5,176 nucleotides of DNA, taken from NCBI RefSeq assembly GCF_003525665.1, contig NZ_DQDX01000143.1:1-5176 (forward strand), read 5' to 3'. A program made the position numbers and the translations under genes. The notes under the pieces are model-generated. The model was not told the origin of the DNA and made no database searches. It saw nothing but the letters and a program-made list of their open reading frames with translations. Each line of letters begins with the position of its first letter. Positions within the stretch are counted from its first letter, which is position 1. This document shows positions 1 through 5,176 of the stretch, one piece after another. This stretch comes from Flavobacterium sp. (lineage in GTDB: Bacteria > Bacteroidota > Bacteroidia > Flavobacteriales > Flavobacteriaceae).

Positions 1-2
1 TT

Positions 3-38
3 TGTCACCCTGAGCGCAGTCGAAGGGCTTTTAGTTAA
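3..38 (+). repeat. Left inverted repeat of the nuclease cassette (short form)
   Basis: The outer part (3-14) and the middle part (18-28) are joined by only three bases, CGC at 15-17, giving a compact unit with the core CTGAGCGCAGTCGAAG at 10-25. The inner part 29-38 (TTTTAGTTAA) also matches the right end in inverted orientation. From memory, repeats of this CCCTGAG...GTCGAAGGG type are dispersed in many Flavobacterium genomes; I cannot count copies here. No promoter is evident between this repeat and the start codon at 51, so transcription must come from the repeat itself or from upstream of the window. Confidence 0.8.
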
Positions 39-50
39 ATAGAAAGAAAA

Positions 51-362
51 ATGAAGTTTTATTACGTTTACATACTAAGATGCAGTGATAATTCACTTTA
101 CGTAGGAATAACAAATGATTTAGAAAGAAGAGTGAATGAACATAATGACGGTAAATTACCAAACGCCTACACATTCAAAAGAAGACCAGTGGTCTTAGAA
201 TGGTTTCAAGATTTCACAGAACCCAATCAAGCTATTTATTTTGAAAAGAAATTAAAAGGTTGGTCCAAACAAAAGAAAGAAGCATTAATAAAAGGAGATT
301 TTAATATGATTGAAACATTAGCAGAATGCAGAAATGCAACACATTATAAATATAAACCATAA
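51..362 (+). CDS. Small GIY-YIG (URI/UPF0213-type) endonuclease domain protein
   Basis: A 103-residue protein consisting of a single GIY-YIG domain of the UvrC/Intron-endonuclease (URI) type, similar in build to YhbQ-like proteins. The signature is visible in order: VYI at residues 6-8 (the GIY element), YVG at 17-19 (the YIG element), LERRVNEHN at 24-32 with the conserved arginine (26 or 27) and His31, and Glu65 in FEKKLKGWSKQKK as the expected metal ligand. The catalytic set is complete, so it should be an active single-strand or structured-DNA nuclease, probably cytoplasmic; there is no signal peptide or membrane segment. Residues 83-103 form a tail beyond the domain with no recognised function. 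The ATG at 51 is the natural start: it is preceded by purine-rich AGAAAG (41-46) and places VYI at the usual distance from the N-terminus. The gene is tightly framed by inverted repeats, which suggests its substrate may be the repeat DNA. Stand-alone proteins of this family have no firmly established role. Confidence 0.88.
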   Translation: MKFYYVYILRCSDNSLYVGITNDLERRVNEHNDGKLPNAYTFKRRPVVLEWFQDFTEPNQAIYFEKKLKGWSKQKKEALIKGDFNMIETLAECRNATHYKYKP

Positions 363-370
363 AATAAAAA

Positions 371-400
371 TTAACTAAAGGGCCCTTCGACTTTAGTTTA
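371..400 (+). other. Stem-loop directly after the nuclease gene
   Basis: AACTAAAG at 373-380 is the exact reverse complement of CTTTAGTT at 391-398, giving an 8-bp stem with a 10-base loop (381-390); after one mismatch, 371 and 400 also pair. It begins 8 bases after the stop codon. There is no following T-run, so it is not a classical intrinsic terminator. It may protect the 3' end of the nuclease mRNA or be part of the structure recognised in the DNA. It competes with the other pairings possible in the right repeat. Confidence 0.5.
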
Positions 401-432
401 TGCTGAGCGAAGCCGAAGTACTCAGGGTGACA
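371..432 (+). repeat. Right inverted repeat of the nuclease cassette (long, composite form)
   Basis: This is the inverted partner of 3-38 but about 25 bases longer. The two conserved halves, 382-392 and 421-432, are separated by 28 bases (393-420) where the left copy has three. Within that insert, 403-418 (CTGAGCGAAGCCGAAG) matches the left core at 10-25 in 14 of 16 positions and lies in the same direction as the left copy, so opposite to the halves around it. The segment can fold: CTGAG at 403-407 pairs with CTCAG at 421-425, and CTTCG at 385-389 can pair with CGAAG at 408-412 or 414-418. It therefore looks like a repeat nested in, or recombined with, another repeat. Confidence 0.78.
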
Positions 433-483
433 GTTCTCGTAAATATTCATATTTTGCAGTGAAATTCAAAAATTCGATTAAAA

Positions 484-497
484 AGTTTTATAAAACT
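484..497. repeat. AT-rich perfect 14-bp palindrome upstream of glgB
   Basis: AGTTTTATAAAACT is fully self-complementary and lies in the 165-base gap between the nuclease cassette and glgB. It could be a regulator site for glgB, but in such AT-rich DNA a palindrome of low complexity can arise by chance. Apart from this and the weak promoter match at 531-538, I see no gene or RNA in 433-597. Confidence 0.3.
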
Positions 498-530
498 AAT
501 GCGAAAGTTATAAAATAAACACCAATTTTT

Positions 531-538
531 TAAATTTC
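531..538 (+). promoter_or_regulatory. glgB: Weak candidate -7 element of the glgB promoter
   Basis: TAAATTTC matches the Bacteroidota -7 consensus TAnnTTTG except for the last base. A convincing TTG at the -33 position is lacking at the usual 17-23 base spacing. Initiation here would give a leader of roughly 50 bases before the ATG at 598. The glgB promoter is expected in this gap because the preceding repeat cassette separates it from upstream genes, but the exact site is uncertain. Confidence 0.25.
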
Positions 539-597
539 CAAAATTTCTAAAATCTGTGTTCAAAAAAATAAAAAAACATCAATTGAAAAACATAAAA

Positions 598-2502
598 ATG
601 AACCAAGTACAATCGCATTCCTTATTCACCGATTTCGACATCGATTTATTCAAAGCAGGAAAACATTTTCAACTCTACGAAAAATTAGGAGCTCATCTTA
701 TTGAAGTAAATGGAGTTAAAGGCGTTTATTTTGCCGTTTGGGCACCATCAGCGCGCTCAGTTTCTGTGGTTGGTGATTTCAATTTTTGGGTACAAGGTGA
801 ACACCAACTAAACGTTCGTTGGGACGAATCTGGAATTTGGGAAGGTTTCATTCCTGGTGTTGATAAAGGAACAACATACAAATATAAAATACAATCCAAT
901 AATGGAGGTTTAATCACTGAAAAAGCCGATCCATTCGCTTTATATTGCGAGCATCCACCGCAAACAGCATCCGTAATTTGGGACTTAGATTACAAATGGA
1001 AAGACACCAAATGGATGGAAATCCGAAAAGATAAAAACGGATTAGACAAACCATTTTCGGTTTACGAAGTACATTTAGGTTCGTGGAAACGTAATGCAGA
1101 TGGCAAGTTTTTGACTTATATTGAATTGGCCGATCAATTGGTTTCTTATGTAAAAGAAACAGGTTTTACTCACGTTGAGTTTATGCCAATTATGGAATAT
1201 CCTTACGATCCATCTTGGGGTTATCAATTGGTAGGCTATTTTGCACCAACATCTCGCTTCGGAAAACCACAAGATTTTATGCTTTTGGTCGATAAATTGC
1301 ACCAAGCAGGAATAGGAGTAATTTTGGATTGGGTGCCATCACATTTTCCAGATGATGCTCACGGATTAGGATTTTTTGACGGTTCCAACTTATACGAACA
1401 TCCAGACAGAAGAAAAGGCTATCATCCTGATTGGAAGAGTTTGATTTTTAATTATGGTCGAAATGAAGTGCGTTCGTTCTTAATAAGCAACGCAATTTTT
1501 TGGCTAAAAAATTACCACATTGATGGACTTCGAGTTGATGCTGTTGCGTCAATGTTATATCTAGATTATTCAAGAAAAGAAGGCGAGTGGGAACCAAATA
1601 TTTATGGCGGAAGAGAAAATTTAGATACCATCAGTTTCCTAAAAGATTTTAATGAAGCCGTTTATTCTAATTTTCCAGATGTTCAAACAATTGCCGAAGA
1701 AAGTACAAGTTTTCCAATGGTTTCGCGACCAACTTTCCTTGGTGGATTAGGTTTCGGAATGAAATGGATGATGGGTTGGATGCACGATACTTTGCAATAT
1801 TTTGCTAAAGAAAGTTTCTACAGAAGATTTCATCAAAACGATTTAACATTCTCAATGACTTACGCTTTTACCGAAAATTTCATGTTGCCATTATCTCACG
1901 ATGAAGTAGTTTATGGCAAAAAATCAATTCTAGGAAGAATGACTGGCGATGAATGGCAGAAATTTGCGAATTTACGTTTGCTTTACGGCTACATGTTTAC
2001 TCATCCAGGAGCAAAATTATTGTTTATGGGTAGTGAATTCGGACAAACATCTGAATGGAATTTTGAAAGCAGTCTAGATTGGCATTTGCTGCAATATGGT
2101 TTCCACTACGGAATCAAAAAATGCATTACTGACTTAAATACTTTGTATAAAAATCATCCAGCTTTATACGAAAAACAATTCTCAGCAGAAGGTTTTGAAT
2201 GGATCAATTATTCCGATAACGAAAATTCAGTTTTAGCCTATATCCGCAAAGGAAATAAGGAAAAAGAAATTCTAATTGTGGTTTGTAATATGACGCCAGT
2301 TGTTCACGAAAACTACCGAATTGGGTTGCCATCAAAAGGAAATCTTACCGAAATTTTTAATTCAGATAAAGTAGAATACAATGGAAGCGGAGTTACCAAT
2401 TCTAAACCAATAAAAATCGACGCACAATCTTGGAATTACAGAGAATATTCTGCCGAAGTTGTGCTTCCGCCATTAGGTGTGAGTGTATTCAAAATCAGTT
2501 AA
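598..2502 (+). CDS. glgB: 1,4-alpha-glucan branching enzyme (glycogen branching enzyme)
   Basis: This 634-residue GH13 enzyme cuts an alpha-1,4-glucan chain and transfers the piece to a 6-hydroxyl, making the alpha-1,6 branches of glycogen; it acts in the cytoplasm. An N-terminal CBM48 module (about residues 32-120) is marked by VYFAVWAPSA (43-52) and VVGDFN (57-62). The (beta/alpha)8 barrel carries all four GH13 regions: DWVPSHF at 244-250, GLRVDAVASM at 310-319 with nucleophile Asp314, IAEEST at 365-370 with general acid Glu367, and LSHDEV at 432-437 with Asp435. A C-terminal beta domain covers about the last 95 residues. The length fits GlgB with one CBM48; the extra N1 domain of the 728-residue E. 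coli enzyme is absent. An in-frame GTG at 556 would add 14 lysine-rich residues, but the ATG at 598 gives the MNQVQSHSLFTDFD start that I recognise from flavobacterial GlgB. It ends with tandem TAA TAA codons. No glgC or glgA lies in the window. Confidence 0.97.
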   Translation: MNQVQSHSLFTDFDIDLFKAGKHFQLYEKLGAHLIEVNGVKGVYFAVWAPSARSVSVVGDFNFWVQGEHQLNVRWDESGIWEGFIPGVDKGTTYKYKIQSNNGGLITEKADPFALYCEHPPQTASVIWDLDYKWKDTKWMEIRKDKNGLDKPFSVYEVHLGSWKRNADGKFLTYIELADQLVSYVKETGFTHVEFMPIMEYPYDPSWGYQLVGYFAPTSRFGKPQDFMLLVDKLHQAGIGVILDWVPSHFPDDAHGLGFFDGSNLYEHPDRRKGYHPDWKSLIFNYGRNEVRSFLISNAIFWLKNYHIDGLRVDAVASMLYLDYSRKEGEWEPNIYGGRENLDTISFLKDFNEAVYSNFPDVQTIAEESTSFPMVSRPTFLGGLGFGMKWMMGWMHDTLQYFAKESFYRRFHQNDLTFSMTYAFTENFMLPLSHDEVVYGKKSILGRMTGDEWQKFANLRLLYGYMFTHPGAKLLFMGSEFGQTSEWNFESSLDWHLLQYGFHYGIKKCITDLNTLYKNHPALYEKQFSAEGFEWINYSDNENSVLAYIRKGNKEKEILIVVCNMTPVVHENYRIGLPSKGNLTEIFNSDKVEYNGSGVTNSKPIKIDAQSWNYREYSAEVVLPPLGVSVFKIS

Positions 2503-2512
2503 TAACAACAAT

Positions 2513-2543
2513 AAGGATGTGAATTTCACATCTTTTTTGTTTT
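2513..2543 (+). terminator. Intrinsic terminator after glgB
   Basis: GATGTGAA (2516-2523) and TTCACATC (2525-2532) are exact reverse complements, folding to a stem of six or more base pairs around an AATTT-type loop. Flanking A and T residues extend the stem through 2513-2515. Six T residues follow immediately (2533-2538), then GTTTT. The hairpin starts 10 bases after the glgB stop codon and separates glgB transcription from the next gene. Confidence 0.88.
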
Positions 2544-2552
2544 ATAACCATT

Positions 2553-2566
2553 CGCAAACGTTTTCG
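2553..2566. promoter_or_regulatory. LacI-family-type operator upstream of the GH31 gene
   Basis: CGCAAACGTTTTCG is a palindrome centred on CG with only one mismatched pair (CGCAAAC against GTTTTCG). The form nGnAAACGTTTnCn with a central CG step is typical of operators bound by LacI/GalR-family sugar regulators, which are common in Bacteroidota alpha-glucan loci. It lies between the glgB terminator and the GH31 promoter, centred about 67 bases upstream of the expected transcription start. That distance is more typical of an activator site or looping than of simple blocking of RNA polymerase. The regulator itself is not in the window. Confidence 0.6.
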
Positions 2567-2595
2567 TTAAAAAGTACTTAGTTTATATCAATCAT

Positions 2596-2620
2596 TTGTA
2601 GTGTCATCTTTGTAAATTTG
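2596..2620 (+). promoter_or_regulatory. Promoter of the GH31 gene (Bacteroidota type)
   Basis: TAAATTTG at 2613-2620 is an exact match to the Bacteroidota sigma-A -7 element TAnnTTTG. The only nearby TTG upstream (2596-2598) is 14 bases away, shorter than the usual 17-23, so the -33 assignment is weak. Transcription would begin near 2626-2628, leaving a leader of only about 16-18 bases before the ATG at 2644. This start point also argues against the in-frame TTG at 2626 as start codon. Confidence 0.65.
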
Positions 2621-2643
2621 GCACATTGTCTAAAATTTTTATT

Positions 2644-5040
2644 ATGATCATCAACACCGAATTAGAATATAAAGGCGATTTATTCCCTTCCAAAATAGTT
2701 TCTTATACACAAGAAGTCGATTCGATTTTCTTCCATACCGATAACAATGTAATTTTGCAAGTTACTGTACTTCGCGATAGTATGGTTCGTTTTAGATTTA
2801 CCACAAAAGGATATTTTAGCAATGACTTTTCGTATGCAATCGATAAATCACAATCGCATGGTTACAATGCTTTAGAAGTAACTGAAGAGAAAGATCATTT
2901 TAAAATTAAAACGTCTAAAGTTTCGGTTATTGTTCAAAAACATGATTTGCGCGTTGGAATTTACGACCTTGAAGGAAAAACAATTCTAGAAGATGAAATT
3001 GGTTTTCATTGGGAAGAGAATTATGAATACGGAGGAAATATCGTAAAAATGAGTAAAGTTTCGCGTGATGGCGAGAGTTTTTACGGATTGGGCGATAAGG
3101 CAACGCATCTAAATTTGAAAGGAAAAAGACTTGAAAACTGGGCAACCGATCAATATGCTTTTGCAAAAGATCAAGAGCCATTGTATAAAGTAGTTCCGTT
3201 TTATATTGGGTTACATGATGATGTTTCTTACGGAATTTTCTTCGATAATACTTTCCGCTCGTTTTTCGATTTTGCGCACGAAAGAAAAAATGTAACGAGT
3301 TTTTGGGCTGATGGAGGCGAAATGAACTACTACTTTATTTACGGTCCGAAAATGAGTGATGTTGTAAAAACGTACACGCATTTGACCGGAAAACCAGAAC
3401 TTCCGCCATTATGGACTTTAGGATATCATCAGTGTAAATGGAGTTATTATCCAGAAAGTAAAGTTAAAGAAGTAACCAATAAGTTTAGAGAATTGCAAAT
3501 TCCATGCGACGCTATTTACCTCGATATTGATTATATGGAAGGATTTAGATGTTTTACCTGGAGCAAAGAATATTTTCCCGATCCAAAAAGAATGGTTGCC
3601 GAATTGGCAAAAGACGGATTTAAAACGGTCGTAATCATCGATCCAGGAATAAAAATCGATAAAGATTATTGGGTTTACAAAGAAGGTTTAGAAAAAGATT
3701 ATTTCTGTAAAAGAGCCGATGGACCCTACATGAAAGGTAAAGTTTGGCCTGGCGATTGTAATTTTCCAGATTATACAAATCCCGAAGTTAGAGAATGGTG
3801 GGCAGGATTATTTAAAGAATTAGTTTCAGAAATAGGAGTGAAAGGCGTATGGAATGATATGAACGAGCCAGCAGTAATGGAGGTTCCTACCAAAACTTTT
3901 CCGCTGGATGTTCGCCATAATTTTGACGGAAATAACTGCAGTCATAGAAAAGCACACAATGTTTATGGAACACAAATGGCGCGAGCAACCTATGAAGGGA
4001 TTAAACGTTTTGCTTATCCAAAACGTCCTTTTGTAATTACGCGTTCGGCCTATTCTGGTGCGCAAAGATATACATCATCTTGGACTGGAGATAACGTTGC
4101 AACTTGGGAACATTTATGGATTGCAAACATTCAAATGCAACGAATGTCAATGTCTGGAATGGGTTTCACAGGTTCTGATATTGGAGGATTTGCAGAACAA
4201 CCTTCAGCAGAATTATACGCGCGTTGGATTCAACTTGGAGTATTTCACCCATTTTGTAGAACGCATTCTTCTGGTCATCACGGCGAGCAAGAACCATGGA
4301 GTTTTGGCGATGAAGTGATTGATATTACTAGAAAATTTGTTGAATTACGTTATCAATTATTACCTTATTTATACACAATGTTTTGGCAATATGTAAATGA
4401 TGGTGTGCCAATGTTAAAACCATTAGTTTATTTTGATCAAGAAGACAAACAAACGCATTACAGAACCGACGAATTTATTTTTGGAAATCAAATATTAGTT
4501 TGTCCAATACTTGAGCCAAATGCTTTAGGAAGAAGAATGTATTTACCTCAAGGAAATTGGTACAATTACTGGACACAAGAACTTGTTAAAGGAAAACGTG
4601 AATTATGGGTTGCCACCGATTTTGATCAGATTCCACTTTTCGTAAAAGAAGGTGCAATTATTCCTAAATATCCAATTCAACAATATGTTGGTGAACTCGA
4701 AATTGTAGATCTTTCTTTAGAAGTTTTTTACAAATTAGGAAAAGAAAAATCACACGTTTACGAAGATGCTCAAGATGGATATGATTACAATAAAGGCAGA
4801 TACAGTTATAAAACCTTTAATTTAAACGGAAGGGATAAAGAGCTTATCATTCAGCAACATAAGGAAGGTGATTTTGAAACATTATACAAAACAATAAAAA
4901 TAAGTTTGATTGGTTTACCTTTTAAAATAAAAGAAATTGAAATTGATAACGAGAAGGTAAGTTTTGAAAGCGTTTCATTTGATCATAATTGCAATTTAAT
5001 CGTTGATAAAGACTTTACAGAACTCCATTTAATAGGTTAG
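2644..5040 (+). CDS. Glycoside hydrolase family 31 alpha-glucosidase
   Basis: This 798-residue GH31 enzyme probably releases alpha-linked glucose from the non-reducing ends of malto-oligosaccharides or related glucans by a retaining mechanism. In order it has an N-terminal galactose-mutarotase-like beta-sandwich (about 1-240), a TIM barrel (about 254-590) and C-terminal beta domains ending in a DUF5110-like module near YEDAQDGYDYNKG (from 706). Key residues are Asp294 and Asp296 in YLDIDYM, nucleophile Asp405 in WNDMNEP, Arg467 in TRSAYSG, acid/base Asp483 in WTGDN, Asp512 in SDIGGF, and Arg539 and His541 in CRTHSSGHHG. The N-terminus (MIINTELEYKG) has no signal peptide or lipobox, so a cytoplasmic role is likely. 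A TTG at 2626 would add six residues but coincides with the predicted transcription start, so ATG 2644 is preferred. The gene has its own promoter and a LacI-type site, and its position after glgB suggests glycogen or maltodextrin use. The alpha-glucosidase specificity is inferred from family motifs; another alpha-glycoside is possible. Confidence 0.95.
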   Translation: MIINTELEYKGDLFPSKIVSYTQEVDSIFFHTDNNVILQVTVLRDSMVRFRFTTKGYFSNDFSYAIDKSQSHGYNALEVTEEKDHFKIKTSKVSVIVQKHDLRVGIYDLEGKTILEDEIGFHWEENYEYGGNIVKMSKVSRDGESFYGLGDKATHLNLKGKRLENWATDQYAFAKDQEPLYKVVPFYIGLHDDVSYGIFFDNTFRSFFDFAHERKNVTSFWADGGEMNYYFIYGPKMSDVVKTYTHLTGKPELPPLWTLGYHQCKWSYYPESKVKEVTNKFRELQIPCDAIYLDIDYMEGFRCFTWSKEYFPDPKRMVAELAKDGFKTVVIIDPGIKIDKDYWVYKEGLEKDYFCKRADGPYMKGKVWPGDCNFPDYTNPEVREWWAGLFKELVSEIGVKGVWNDMNEPAVMEVPTKTFPLDVRHNFDGNNCSHRKAHNVYGTQMARATYEGIKRFAYPKRPFVITRSAYSGAQRYTSSWTGDNVATWEHLWIANIQMQRMSMSGMGFTGSDIGGFAEQPSAELYARWIQLGVFHPFCRTHSSGHHGEQEPWSFGDEVIDITRKFVELRYQLLPYLYTMFWQYVNDGVPMLKPLVYFDQEDKQTHYRTDEFIFGNQILVCPILEPNALGRRMYLPQGNWYNYWTQELVKGKRELWVATDFDQIPLFVKEGAIIPKYPIQQYVGELEIVDLSLEVFYKLGKEKSHVYEDAQDGYDYNKGRYSYKTFNLNGRDKELIIQQHKEGDFETLYKTIKISLIGLPFKIKEIEIDNEKVSFESVSFDHNCNLIVDKDFTELHLIG

Positions 5041-5043
5041 TTT

Positions 5044-5102
5044 TAACATCATATCGATAGTAGTGTTTTTTAATTGTACTATTATGATGATATAATTTTT
5101 TT
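5044..5102 (+). terminator. Probable intrinsic terminator after the GH31 gene
   Basis: A two-part stem forms from 5056-5062 with 5077-5083 (seven pairs, one of them G-T) and 5047-5052 with 5084-5089 (six pairs), separated by a three-base bulge at 5053-5055. The loop is 14 bases. A run of seven T residues follows at 5096-5102, a few bases beyond the stem. The structure is AT-rich and less compact than the terminator after glgB, but its place just after the stop codon supports the call. Confidence 0.6.
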
Positions 5103-5121
5103 GATAAATCATATAATATTC

Positions 5122-5150
5122 AAAAGTAAAATTTTTGTATTTTTACTTTT
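5122..5150. promoter_or_regulatory. AT-rich perfect inverted repeat overlapping a possible promoter
   Basis: AAAAGTAAAA (5122-5131) is exactly repeated in reverse complement as TTTTACTTTT (5141-5150) around a nine-base centre. TATTTTTA at 5138-5145 matches the TAnnTTTG -7 element in all but the last base, so this may be the promoter of a gene starting beyond 5176. Alternatively it is a second hairpin terminating transcription from either side. No coding region is visible from 5041 to the end of the window. Confidence 0.35.
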
Positions 5151-5176
5151 TCAAAAACAAATTAATCTTAGTAAAA

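Larger units (their letters stand above)
3..432 (+). mobile_element. Candidate GIY-YIG nuclease cassette bounded by GC-rich inverted repeats
   Basis: A single small nuclease gene fills almost the whole space between two inverted repeats. The left repeat ends 12 bases before the start codon and the right one begins 8 bases after the stop codon. Positions 3-14 are the exact reverse complement of 421-432, and 18-28 that of 382-392. The similarity continues inward (29-38 against 371-381) with one substitution and one extra base. The repeats are rich in G+C (17 of 25 bases at 4-28) while the gene and surroundings are AT-rich. This layout suggests a unit that spread or spreads as a piece, comparable to REP elements with their RAYT nuclease. 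The mobility is inference: the window begins only two bases outside the left repeat, so no target-site duplication can be tested, and no second copy is visible. It could also be an ordinary gene that happens to lie between two dispersed repeats. Confidence 0.5.

Noticed and set aside
51..362. Homing endonuclease within a group I intron or intein
   Set aside because: There is no split host gene around it and no intron core structure recognisable; the neighbouring glgB is complete. The protein is a short single-domain URI type without a DNA-binding extension.
3..432. CRISPR array
   Set aside because: There are only two repeat copies, in inverted orientation, with a gene between them; no regular direct repeats and spacers.
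556..600. GTG at 556 as start of glgB, adding a lysine-rich 14-residue extension
   Set aside because: The extension consists mainly of Lys/Ile/Asn from AT-rich leader DNA, and the ATG at 598 gives the N-terminus expected of the family.
726..1305. Open frames on the - strand within glgB
   Set aside because: They lie fully inside a confidently identified gene, have no recognisable domain, and show compositions expected from antisense reading.
2516..2532. CRP-like site (TGTGA...TCACA) after glgB
   Set aside because: The half-sites are separated by three bases instead of six, and a T-run follows at once, so the terminator reading explains it better.
2626..2700. Signal peptide on the GH31 protein using the TTG start (MSKIFIMIIN...)
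   Set aside because: The short hydrophobic stretch is followed at once by NTELEYKGD without a cleavage site or lipobox, and the TTG coincides with the predicted transcription start.
2927..4318. Open frames on either strand inside the GH31 gene
   Set aside because: All overlap a gene with complete catalytic motifs; their sequences resemble no family I recognise.

Overview
The window looks like chromosomal DNA from a Flavobacterium-type member of the Bacteroidota. The DNA is AT-rich with A-rich leaders instead of strong Shine-Dalgarno sites. There is a promoter element of the TAnnTTTG type, and the two large proteins read like flavobacterial carbohydrate enzymes. The genus is inferred from protein and repeat style, not from a marker gene.

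Three genes lie on the + strand. Positions 3-432 hold a compact cassette: a 103-residue GIY-YIG/URI-type nuclease (51-362) closely framed by a GC-rich inverted repeat (3-38 and 371-432). Positions 433-597 are an AT-rich intergenic stretch that should contain the glgB promoter. Positions 598-2502 encode a complete glycogen branching enzyme (GlgB, GH13 with CBM48). A strong terminator (2513-2543), a LacI-type palindrome (2553-2566) and a TAnnTTTG promoter (2613-2620) follow. Positions 2644-5040 encode a complete GH31 alpha-glucosidase without a signal peptide. The last 136 bases hold a probable terminator and an AT-rich inverted repeat overlapping a possible promoter for a gene beyond the window.

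GlgB introduces alpha-1,6 branches into glycogen, and the GH31 enzyme probably releases glucose from alpha-glucans or malto-oligosaccharides in the cytoplasm, so the two fit a glycogen/maltodextrin locus. The terminator and the operator-promoter between them indicate separate transcription units. All catalytic residues I looked for are present in both enzymes, and neither looks unusual.

The most interesting part is the nuclease cassette. Its outer repeats are far more GC-rich than their surroundings and extend almost to the start and stop codons. The right end is a composite: an inverted repeat unit is split by a segment carrying a degenerate copy of the same unit in the opposite orientation. 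This resembles the logic of REP/RAYT elements (a short palindromic repeat with a dedicated nuclease), but with a GIY-YIG enzyme in place of a Y1 transposase. Whether it moves cannot be decided from one copy.
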